Shown: positions 48,520-57,142 of the stretch, piece after piece
Position numbering within the stretch: the first letter of the stretch is position 1
How the letters are laid out: the number at the start of each line of letters is the position of its first letter
NCBI GenBank assembly: GCA_025531455.1
Contig: JAMYHL010000050.1
Span: 62,001 to 126,000, forward strand
Origin: Apiotrichum sp. Y4204
Lineage: Eukaryota; Basidiomycota; Tremellomycetes; Trichosporonales; Trichosporonaceae
Length of the DNA stretch: 64,000 bases
Direction of reading: 5' to 3'
The notes under the pieces: generated by a model
Databases searched by the model: none
The model's input: the letters and a program-made list of their open reading frames with translations, nothing else
What the model was told of the DNA's origin: nothing
Made by a program: the position numbers and the translations under genes

Positions 48520-49092
48520 TGTGAGAGGGAGGGGGGGTGAAGTCGGGGGAGAGAGGGGAATCTGTGATCTGCGACTTCTGATCACGTCGACGTCGAGATT
48601 GAGATCGAGGTTGAGGTTGAGAGTAGAGAGAGGTTTGAGAAGTGCACTATCCGGAGTGACACGGAGTGATACGGAGTGCACGAGTGGACTGAAAGTCGGG
48701 TGGTCGAGAACAAAGACAATGGCGCAGATGACAGATGGCCGATTCCGAAGAATGGTCGAGCAGTCGCCGAGATGAGACATTTGCGCAACGTTCCGTGAAT
48801 GGCGGCGCCCCCAGGAGGACGGAAGTTGCTCCGTTGCTCATTGATTTCAGATGAGGCTATTCAACCCTACTGCTGATGCTACGTTGGCTGCATCTGCTGC
48901 ATCTGCTGCTGCCGCGGTCCGGAATTGTGTGCATGCTCGTGACTACTTTCTATGCCTGATGCCTATGGAGAAAGAGTGTGGAACAGCTGAGATCGAGATT
49001 TCCGACCCAGGGACGGGGCGATAAAACGACAGAATTCCGCCATCCGACCTGGCAATCCCATCCTCGCCACTCCATTATCCGCCGTCGCCGAC
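48520..49092. other. Intergenic, COX19 promoter and uL23m 3' flank
   Basis: Same-strand neighbours. No gene or RNA seen. A short CTGCTG(C)AT repeat lies around 48890-48912. Confidence 0.5.
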
Positions 49093-50290
49093 CTACGCCG
49101 CGGTCGGGGTCGCCGGGGCCGCACTGCTCTCGCCGGCCGAGTGCTCCGTTGCGGCCTTGGCGATCGCCTCCTCGCGCTCTGCGCGGCGGCGCATAATCTC
49201 GCGGATGGTCGTGCCCTGCCGTTAGTTTCTGATACACGATGAAGGGGAAATTCATGGGATGACGCTTGGGTCGAGAAGCAGGTGTTAAAACGCCTACAGC
49301 CTTCCTCCCAGTTGAGTTCCAGAGAGCTCGGTTATCTCCAAGCTCTCGCCACGGCCCCCACCCCCACGCTCTCTCCGCACTTACCGCATTGGCGTGGGTG
49401 GCCGACCGCCACCGGAAGCCCTTGTTCATCTTCATCTTGATGGCGTCGCGGTAGTCCTTGGCGACATCAAGGGCGTACTCGTCCTGGATGACGGAATCGC
49501 GCTCCGCGGCCTGCTCGGCACCGGCCTCGAAACCGCCCCAGGTGCCTGCGCGCATCTCGTCCATGTCGTCCGGGTAGTGGAACGGCTCGGTGAGGCCGAC
49601 GACGGCACGCTTGTAGTTCTTTTTCGAGCCGGCCGCGTGCTTGATCTGCCCGCCCATCTGGCGCTGCAGCGCACCAATGTAGTTGTCGGTGCGGATGAAC
49701 GTCACCTCGAGACCATACACTGCGGAGAGGTACGAGCGGAGATCGTGCTTGGTCATGCTGGGGGGGATGCGGAACGTCGCGACCCAGGGGTCGTACGCCT
49801 CGCCCGGCGGCGTGTGGTTGCGCATGAGGCGGATCTGGATGTTGGGGAGGAAGATCTTCTGACCGACAACGGCGTCGTGGTACTCGTCTCCCTCGGAGAG
49901 GAGTTCGCGGGGTTTGCCCTCACGCGCCAAAAAGTCAATCTTGCGCTCGGGGAGGACCTCGCCCGTCTCGGCGTTGGCGCGGCCGTGGCCACCGCGCACG
50001 CGGCTCTGCCACTCGGCAGCGACCTTGAGGAAGCGCAAACGCGCATCGTCCTCCTCGCCCGTGTACTTGCCCTCGCGGCGCAGCGCCTGGAACTCCTCCT
50101 CAAGCTGCAGCGGGAAGAGCTCGGCGTCGGGCCCGACAAACTTCTCGGGCTCGCTGTACGGCGACGGACGGTGCAGCGCCGGGTGCTCCTCGCGGCGGCG
50201 GCGGACCGCGAGCGGGAGCGTCGGCGCGCGGCTCGGGCCGGCAAACGTGGGCACCGTTGTGCTGAGGGCGCGGCGGAACAGGCGCGACAT
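49093..50290 (-). CDS. Mitochondrial large-subunit ribosomal protein uL23m
   Basis: Two exons on the minus strand, 50290-49385 and 49215-49093, with a 169-nt intron; 342 aa. The N-terminus MSRLFRRALSTTVPTF is a mitochondrial presequence. The uL23 fold is seen in KIFLPNIQIRLMRN, ATFRIPPSMTKHDLRSYLSAVYGLEV and VTFIRTDNYIG, followed by the basic KNYKRAVVGL strand. The extended tail is shared with yeast Mrp20 (uL23m). It would sit near the exit tunnel of the mitoribosome. The final exon adds TTIREIMRRRAEREEAIAKA and an Ala/Thr/Pro-rich end. It is divergent from the Bir1 homologue. Confidence 0.92.
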
Positions 50291-50796
50291 CGTGTGTTGG
50301 TGGTGATGTGGGTGGTGCTCCGTTGGGCGCGGGATATGGTAGCGATCTCGAGCTCGGAGATGGAGATTGTCCACGGGCAGAGTGAAAAAGTCGGGAAATC
50401 GAGAGGAAAGCAGCAGCGAAAACAGTGACACGCCTATCAATAAGGGTAATAACGGAAGAAGTGCCTAACGGCGGTGGCTGGCCTAAAATACGCAAGACGG
50501 AATCAATTAATCAAAATCAATACTGTCCACTGGACGCGACTGATTCCTTCCTGGCTGTGAAGACGGGGGGAAAACAAAACAAACACGGCAAAATGGAACA
50601 ACCACCAAAGAGAGTCCAGTCGAGTTGACAGTGTTGTTGTTGTCCCAAGAGAACAAGGAATCAGTCGCCATCACCATCACCGTCGTCGAGCAAACCACTC
50701 TTTGATCCCACTCTACAGCATTTTAGCAGATAGATCTCAACAACTGCCCCCACAACCATCAACGCCCATTCTCGCGCTAATCCACACACCAGCACC
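50291..50796. promoter_or_regulatory. Divergent promoter, uL23m / BIR1
   Basis: 506 bp between start codons, more AT-rich than the flanking genes (notably 50440-50700). No site assigned. Confidence 0.45.
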
Positions 50797-52647
50797 ATGC
50801 AGTGTCTGGACGCGCGCATCGCGTCCTTCAACGCAGTAACGCGCCCGAAACGGTCCGCAAAGGTTGCCTTCCCTCTTGATGCGGACGACTTTCCGCATCT
50901 CACACCACGAAACCTCGCCGAGGCGGGCTTTTACCACCAGCCCGGCGACGACAAGGACAGCTACGACACGTGCCGCTGCTTCCTCTGCGATCTCGAGCTC
51001 GGCGGGTGGGACAACGATGACGACCCATTTGTAGAGCACGTCAAGCGCGACGGCGACTGTGCGTGGAAGGAGATTATGTGCAGGATCGAGGTGGACCGCG
51101 CGCAGGGTGGCCCAGGACGTTTGCGGTGAGTGCTTTCCGGCGCGTTGGACCAGGACGCTGGAGGTCACCTGGCCTGTTCTCGGCCTTGCGCGCCGCTCTA
51201 TGGGTGTATCACATCATGCTCACACAAACAGGACACAATTCCCGACCAAAGACGCGCTGCCGGCCTCGGCTTCCAACTCGACCCTCCGTGAGAAGACGTT
51301 TGGTGATTGGTGGCCGCATCAGAAGCCGACTGCGAAAGCGGTGAGTTATACTAGTTGTTCAGCTCTGACCCCAGCTCGCCAAGGCCGGATTTGTCTACAC
51401 GCCCTCGACCGCCGCAAGCGACGTCACAACCTGTCCGTTGTGCAAATACGAAGTGGAGGCATGGGAGGAGGGCGACGATCCTTGGTGAGTTAGGCCTCTT
51501 GTTGTCGAACTGACAATCAGGGAGGTGCACAACACGAAGGAGCCTGAGTGCCCATTCTTTACGGCTACAGTGGAGGGCAAGGCACCAGCCGTGAGTTGCT
51601 TGTTTGTTATTCATGGTAGCTGACCGCCAGAGCAAGACGCGCGCGAAGACGGGAGCCAGGAGGGGTCGCAGCACGGTGACCACCACTGCACGGGAACCTC
51701 TGCCTGATCCGGAGGACTCTCTCGAGCTCCCAGACCCCGAGGCTGAGGAGGAAGCAGCTTCAGCTCCGCGCCGCCGCGGCCGTCCGCCCAAGGCGTCCAC
51801 TGCGACAGAGACATCTACGTCGACTACGGCCAAGGCACCGCGTGGTGGGCGGCGGAAGACAGCGGCCACCAAAGCCAAGGAGGAGGCCGAGGCCAAGGCC
51901 AAGGAGGAGGCCGCGGCTGTCAAGAATGAGCCCGAGTCTGAGGCCGAGACTCAGGAGCCTGCAGCCGACCCCCCCCAGGCGTCTGAGCCCGAGCCAGAAC
52001 CAGAGCCGAAGCGGGCCACTAAGCCGCTCCCGCGGAAACGCACCACCCGTCAGACAACTGCCACCGAGCTCGAGAGCGCTGCCGAACCAGAGCCAGCGGC
52101 GAAACCCCCACCCAAACCGCGTGGCCGGCCAAAGAAGACTGTCGCCGCATCCGCAGCCTCCGAGCCGGGTTCGGAGCCCGTCTCAGAGCCAGCCAGAAGC
52201 AAAGTTGCCGCGGCTCCAGCAAAGGCTCGCACTGGGAAGAGCGCGCCAGCCTCGCGCACCCAGCCGTTCTCACAAGTGGACAGCATCGCTAATGTCCCCC
52301 CACCTCCGAAACCCCCCATGTCCCCGAAGCAAGCCGTCAAGTCTCCAGCTGCGATCCAGTCACCGTCGGTCCGGCACGCTGTGGCTTCCATGGTTCGTGA
52401 GACGTCTCCGGCTCCCCAGTCGGCACCCCAGGCGGCACCGAGTCCAGCTCCAGCTGCAGCTACCGCGCCCGCCCCGCAACCGACATTACCGCCACTCACA
52501 GACGACCAGCGGAAGATGACCCTCGAGGCCTACATTCGGCAACAGTACGCGCTGCGCGCGGACGAGATGCGTGCCGACGGCGAGGCACTGATCCAGAAGT
52601 TTGAGGCCAAGGCGCGTGAGACTCGCGCGATGTTGGAGCAGCGGTAG
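50797..52647 (+). CDS. BIR1: Survivin/Bir1 homologue with two BIR domains and AT-hook-like motifs
   Basis: Five exons: 50797-51125, 51232-51340, 51375-51484, 51521-51590, 51631-52647; 544 aa. Both BIR repeats keep the exact C-x2-C-x16-H-x6-C zinc pattern: the first with Cys61, Cys64, His81 and Cys88, the second with CPLC, then His and Cys in EVHNTKEPEC. Two-BIR proteins of fungi are chromosomal passenger subunits (yeast Bir1, fission yeast Bir1/Cut17) that bring Aurora kinase to centromeres. The long remainder is low-complexity, Pro/Ala/Glu/Lys-rich and carries GRP-core AT-hook-like motifs (RRRGRPPKA; KPRGRPKKT). A predicted helix closes the protein (QRKMTLEAYIRQQYALRADE), in the place where Bir1 proteins contact their partners. 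Four introns of 34-106 nt. Assignment as a CPC component is inference from architecture. Confidence 0.88.
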
Positions 52648-53392
52648 ATTGCCTGACCAAGGCGACTGAGGGGCGGACTTGAAGGTTTAGTGTATTACAT
52701 GGCCGACGTGTGTAGGACTGGACATTGACGATGGAACGCCGAACATGCATATTTCGCGCGCCGGGATTGATCCTGTGACTGACGATGCTGACTGCGTTTG
52801 GCCCGGACAGAGCTGGTCTCAGCGTCGAGCTCCCACTCACACAAGTCAAGGTAATGACAAGGGACGTATACCTGACAAATGAGACCCCTTGGCTCCGCGT
52901 ACAGTGCCGCTCGCAACTGGATGTTGACTTCTTGTGACGGCATCTGATCAAGCTGGTAACGGTCTCTGTCAGGTCCAGTCACGCCTCACAACGTAATGGA
53001 TGCAGCGTGATCACACCGCGCCGTATCCGCTGGTCAGTCTTCACGACGTTGTAGGGCCGTCAGACAGGCTACACGTCAACTGATCGGCGGACCTCAGCAC
53101 TAGCCTATTGATCTGAAATGATGTCGTTTCACGAGGTGCTGTCCGACTAAGCCACTCCACTTGGTTTTCGACTGCGTTTGAGACTATTGTTCCACTAATG
53201 ACATGGTTATTAATCTGTCGGGCGACACACAGGCAAACCAGTGGCGAATAGTCAGTGTCAGGCGCTGTTACAGGTACACGACTGATGGTCGGACGACTGT
53301 CTCCCGATTCTTTACAATCATGTCAGAGCTCACAGTGAACAAGCTCCTCAAGTTGGCGAATCGCGAGCCAGAGATTGCTCCACCCCTCTCCC
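52648..53392. other. Intergenic between BIR1 and the tRNA cluster
   Basis: No gene seen. GC content appears lower and codon structure disappears at the end of BIR1. Confidence 0.45.
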
Positions 53393-53515
53393 ATGGCTAT
53401 CAAACCCCTCTCAAAGCCTCTTCTCCAAACTCTTTCCGCCGCGCCGCACCCCTACGTCGCCACGCGCTCCAAAATCTCAAGCTCAACACCCAGCAAGCTC
53501 AAAAAATGGAATCAG
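53393..53515 (+). pseudogene. Possible orphan coding exon resembling a mitochondrial presequence
   Basis: A 41-codon open stretch starting MAIKPLSKPLLQTLSAAP is rich in Ser/Lys/Leu with no acidic residues, and ends WNQ directly at the 3' end of the antisense tRNA-Ser. The next bases GTGCGA could be a weak donor, but they lie inside the tRNA and I find no continuing exon. It may be the severed first exon of a nuclear-encoded mitochondrial protein, or chance. Confidence 0.25.
53501..53506 (-). terminator. Pol III terminator of tRNA-Ser
   Basis: Six A on the plus strand (T6 on the transcript), 8 nt past the tRNA 3' end. Confidence 0.75.
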
Positions 53516-53617
53516 GTGCGACAGAGATTTGAACTCTGGCGACTTACGTCAAATGATAGTCTACTCGCTGCGGGAGCGCGTTCGAATCATTCCCCTTAAC
53601 CGCTCGGGCATCGCACC
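53515..53617 (-). tRNA. tRNA-Ser(CGA) with 23-nt intron
   Basis: Acceptor GGTGCGA pairs with TCGCACC. The D arm is CCC-GAGCGGTTAA-GGG, the anticodon stem AATGA/TCATT and the anticodon CGA in loop TTCGAA. The intron is at the canonical 37/38 position (plus-strand 53558-53580). The class II variable arm is GAC-GTAA-GTC and the T arm CAGAG-TTCAAAT-CTCTG. Serine CGA tRNAs of fungi usually carry an intron. The base following the acceptor stem is T rather than the G expected of a serine discriminator. Confidence 0.88.
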
Positions 53618-53956
53618 TCGACGAAGGCGGAAATTCTGCCCGTGTCTCGAGATTGTGGACAGCGTCGGTAGTTGTTGTTCTTCATGTTCTGGGGATGACC
53701 GTTGGCATGTGACGCAGCCGCTCTCAATGCCCCTGTGTTCTCAGGGCCCATCGAGCGGAGTACACCAGCTACTACCACTTCCTGGGCTGTTTATCGAGCT
53801 CTCGGGTTCCAGGAAGCGTATCGGCGCAGTTAGGGTGTGCAGAGAGCCAAAGGCATCGTCGTACGCGTTTTGTTTGGCCAGGTTATTCGTTGAGACCTCC
53901 TGAAACATTGGCCTTCCAAGTGCAAGCCGGTTGAACGCCTGATCAGGTCGCTTACC

Positions 53957-53981
53957 GCGTCCTCCTGTTTATGGAGGACGC
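53957..53981. repeat. Perfect hairpin, 9-bp stem
   Basis: GCGTCCTCC and GGAGGACGC flank a 7-nt loop (TGTTTAT). It lies between the tRNA-Ser and tRNA-Asp genes. Confidence 0.6.
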
Positions 53982-54000
53982 CCCGCCTCCAACACTCTCC

Positions 54001-54005
54001 AAAAA
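54001..54005 (-). terminator. Pol III terminator of tRNA-Asp
   Basis: Five A on the plus strand (T5 on the transcript), 25 nt past the tRNA-Asp 3' end. Confidence 0.55.
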
Positions 54006-54030
54006 GGTATCGATTGCTCGACATTGCGTT

Positions 54031-54111
54031 CTCTCAATCGGAGAATTGAACTCCGGTCTCCCGCGGTCAGGTCATGACAAGCGAGCATACTAGCCACTAT
54101 ACGAATTGAGA
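54031..54111 (-). tRNA. tRNA-Asp(GTC) with 9-nt intron
   Basis: Acceptor TCTCAAT/ATTGAGA with discriminator G. The D arm is GTAT-AGTGGCTA-GTAT, the anticodon stem CTCGC/GCGGG and the anticodon GTC. A 9-nt intron (TGACCTGAC; plus-strand 54066-54074) lies after position 37. T arm CGGAG-TTCAATT-CTCCG. An intron in tRNA-Asp is not universal in fungi, and this one is among the shortest. Confidence 0.88.
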
Positions 54112-54333
54112 CTGCTATACGAGAATTTGTGGCGACCGTGGTGTTGACTCGAAGGCGAATGAACAACAGCATCTCTTCCCTGCCTGTCGCCAACTGTCGG
54201 CAGCTACCACATCGGTGGTGAGTTCTCAGCTCCCAACTTCGATTCTCGACTTCTCGAGGTGTTTCCGGCCGCCCGTCGGTCCCTGAATCGACCCTGACCC
54301 CAGGTGTGGGCCGTCGCAGTCCCCGCATGCAAG

Positions 54334-54338
54334 AAAAA
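54334..54338 (-). terminator. Pol III terminator of tRNA-Glu
   Basis: Five A on the plus strand (T5 on the transcript), 18 nt past the tRNA-Glu 3' end. Confidence 0.6.
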
Positions 54339-54356
54339 GCGAACGCTATGCGCTCC

Positions 54357-54453
54357 TTCTCCGCCAGGGAGTCGAACCCTGCTCTATCGCGATCTTCCTA
54401 TTGGAAGGCTCTCTCTTGAGAGGCGATTATACTAACCGATATACTAGCGAAGA
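54357..54453 (-). tRNA. tRNA-Glu(CTC) with 25-nt intron
   Basis: Acceptor TCTTCGC/GCGGAGA with discriminator A. The D arm is GTAT-ATCGGTTA-GTAT, the anticodon stem ATCGC/GCGAT and the anticodon CTC in loop CTCTCA. A 25-nt intron (plus-strand 54392-54416) contains its own short hairpin CTTCC/GGAAG. T arm CAGGG-TTCGACT-CCCTG. Confidence 0.88.
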
Positions 54454-55191
54454 AAAGATATTTTACTGACGGGCCCCTCGGTCGCGACGACGCCTTGGAG
54501 CCGCTCCTGTCGTCGAATGGAGGCGAGAAGCATCGAGAAGACAAGCTGGGAGCCTGCACTACCGGGGGGTACGTTTCCTTAGCCAAGGAGATACCTTGCG
54601 AGGTGGGTAGTGAAGATTTGGTTGGAAACGACATGGTCGTGCGAAGTTTGGCGGACTCGTGAAACATCGATCATTTCGTGACGTATGGCCTGTCTTGAGG
54701 ATCATGAACACAGTAAAGACTTCGAGGTTGTATCCTTAGGTCATGGTACAGCTGGGGTGAGATAGACGGGTGTATGTGGTCACCATCATACAAAACTCGG
54801 TTGTGAGTCGCGTTTCTTGATAGATGGTATCATGGAAAACCAGCTAGTTGACCGGCGCAACTGGGAAGGCACTTGCGTTGCGGCGCCTTATCCTTGCTGG
54901 CCATCATAAACATTGACGACAGTCAGCGAGCATTCATGGCGAGTCATTAAAGTCGGTCAGTTAAGGATTTACTTGATTAGACAATCTATGATCAACAGGG
55001 CTACAATATCTCTAATCTCTAAGACCGCAAACGTGCGTAGAGTGTGAAGTGTGGAGAATCTAAAATAACCGAATGCAGGAACCATTGAAGCGGTGGGACA
55101 ATGCAGTGGAAAGACAGGCTTGCTGTACGATGTCAGGGTATGTTGATAACCGCCAGACAGCCGTAATGTGGTTTGGGAAAATTCTTCTAGT
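54454..55191. other. Intergenic between tRNA-Glu and the UEV gene
   Basis: 738 bp without a supported gene; AT-richer than the gene arm. Confidence 0.45.
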
Positions 55192-56850
55192 CTAGTGCTC
55201 GCCTAGACTGCGCCGCAGATCAGCCCACAGCCTTCCCACTGCGGCATCGTCCAGCTCAGTGAACTGTATGAGGCGCTCAGACGCGTGGGACCCAGTTACC
55301 GATGCGTCAGACGTGTTCGAGATGACACCGTCAGCCTCGTCATAGAGCGCCTGCTTCGAGGAGGAGTGGCGGGCGCGCTGTGCCGTGAGAGACAGAAACG
55401 TCTGCGGCGAGTGGTGATACATTCTGGGAAGATACCGTTAGTGCAGGCGTTAGTAACAGCACAGAATGTGTTGGGGCGAGTCAAGAGGCAGCATTCGAAA
55501 GGCAAGCGTCAGTCCCCGCCCGCGTTTCCCACGAGACACTCACGACCAGACCTGCTTGTTGACCGCCTGCTCCTCGGAAATAGCGTCCAGCGCAGCCGTC
55601 TTGAAACTGGCCTTGAGCGCATGCAAAAGGTGCACGACGTGGTCAACGCGTGGCTGCCATTGCGCCAGGCGACCACGCGGAATCCACTCCTTGGTCTTCG
55701 GATCGACGAGTGCTGCGCGTGAGTGAAAGCCAGAACGGGTCCTGTGGAGAACAAGCAGCCGGATCGGAACGGGTAATTTCGGTGATTGCTCAGCCCATAT
55801 CTGGGGGAAACACCTCAAAGGCACCATAGGTGAGGAGGGCACCGACTTGGCGTGGCCTCCGCACCGGCCTGTTTCAAGAACCGCGGGCAACGACCTCGAC
55901 CCAGTGTGTCCCGACTTATCATCTGGGGTAGCGAATCCATCGGACTGGAAGCTCCGCTTCTCAAGACTGCGCTTTCCCCACCATAGGGTTCGGAAGGGAA
56001 GCCACAATCGCGTGTGGCCAACCTCCGGGGCCTGTAATGGATGGTGTCTTTTCATGGTCGTGGGCCGATCCGTATGTAACCTTGTCCCCATTCCCACAGT
56101 AATAGCTCATCCCAATCACACTAAGAAGGATGGAATCGGACATCTACCTCCGCAATGTCGCTGTGAGAATGTAGGAAGCTCGGCTAGTGAACAGAGGGCA
56201 CGAGCCCGTGCGAGCTGTCTAAAATCCAGGAGCCCTGTGCACGACTCTCACAGGTCCAAGTTCGAACCCGTGGGAAGGAGAAGATTGAGAGACGTGGGAG
56301 GAGCAGTGTACTCACGGTGGAAGACATCCGAGTCGAAGAATACGCTGGGCCGCGCGCGCGGGAACGTGAGGGGGAAAGTGAGCGTGAATCGAAGGGTCGA
56401 GCCAGCATAAGGTCCTGGCTCCGTCAGTAAAGTGAGCGCCAAGAGTCCAACCTGAGTCAGAGAAGGTTATCTGTGAGTGGAACAATCGACGTTGCCAACG
56501 GTGACCAGGTCCGTCTTTGATTCTGGACCTCCACTGATCGGCTCTGACTACAGATCATTGATCGATTGATACGCACCTCGATGGACAAAAAAGACGCCCG
56601 CCCAGCGGAGCAGCGTCTCCGGGGTTGGCACAAGGTAGATCCCAGCGGGACAGTTTCCCGGTGCGCGTAGCGAGGAGCTGGGAGAAGTGTTAGGACACGG
56701 TATAAAGTGTGTCGAGCATCCACAGTCTCGCGCTCACAACTCGACGGCAATCTCCGCGGCGAGAAGCGGTCCTATATCAGGAGGAGGAGCTGGGGCTGTC
56801 GGTGCGTTCCCCGCGGCAGCCGCGGTGGTATCTGAGGATCGTGAGAACAT
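55192..56850 (-). CDS. AKTIP/FTS-like ubiquitin-conjugating-enzyme variant
   Basis: Five exons on the minus strand: 56850-56738, 56677-56577, 56414-56316, 55712-55544, 55423-55192; 237 aa. Spliced together they give a UBC fold: CPAGIYLVPTPETLLRWAGV, FFVHRGPYAGSTLRFTLTFP, PSVFFDSDVFHPLVDPKT, then helices QPRVDHVVHLLHALKASF and NKQVWSMYHHSPQTFLSL. There is no Cys after FHP in the active-site region and no HPN motif, so it is an inactive variant. The PxGIYLVPTP start, FHPLVDPKT and absent cysteine match AKTIP/FTS, which with Hook and FHIP links early endosomes to dynein, also in filamentous fungi. A UEV of another type is the alternative. Intron 3 is 603 nt and falls between FH and P. A TCACGTGA site lies 125 bp upstream. 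The tail is Asp/Ser-rich without a domain. Confidence 0.82.
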
Positions 56851-57000
56851 TGTTATGGAAGTGAAATGGAAACTACGGTTGTCGCTATTGTTATTGTTGT
56901 TGTCGACGTGTTAGGAGTCGTTTCACATTGTCGCTCAGTGCATCGTCATAGGACAGTCGCTGGTGGCAAAAATATCACGTGACAACTTCACTGACTACCC
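56851..57000. promoter_or_regulatory. Promoter of the UEV gene with TCACGTGA site
   Basis: The octamer TCACGTGA at 56975-56982 is the third copy in this window and lies at a promoter-like distance from the ATG at 56850 on the minus strand. Confidence 0.5.
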
Positions 57001-57142
57001 ATGCACCTAGCAGACGTGCAGCGTGCAGATGCGCAGATGAATGTCGCACGAGTACCACATGTGAGTTCGGAAAAAGCCGGATATTTAATGAAGACTCTGA
57101 CCCCCCCAGGTAAAACAACAGTTAGTGAATCCTTCGGACTAG
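57001..57142 (+). other. Possible two-exon micro-ORF (30 codons)
   Basis: ATG at 57001 begins a 20-codon exon (MHLADVQRADAQMNVARVPH) followed by a textbook donor GTGAGT at 57061 and acceptor after CTCTGACCCCCCCAG (57109). The second exon adds ten codons, VKQQLVNPSD, then TAG. The intron is 49 nt. I recognise no family. It could be the start of a longer gene spliced differently, or a micro-ORF in a leader. Confidence 0.3.

Noticed and set aside
49394..50428. Plus-strand frame of 344 codons opposite uL23m
   Set aside because: Antisense shadow; the minus strand encodes clear uL23 motifs.
56230..56290. B-box-like GTTCGAACC inside the long UEV intron
   Set aside because: The flanking bases do not pair into a 5-bp T stem on either strand and no D or anticodon arm is found.
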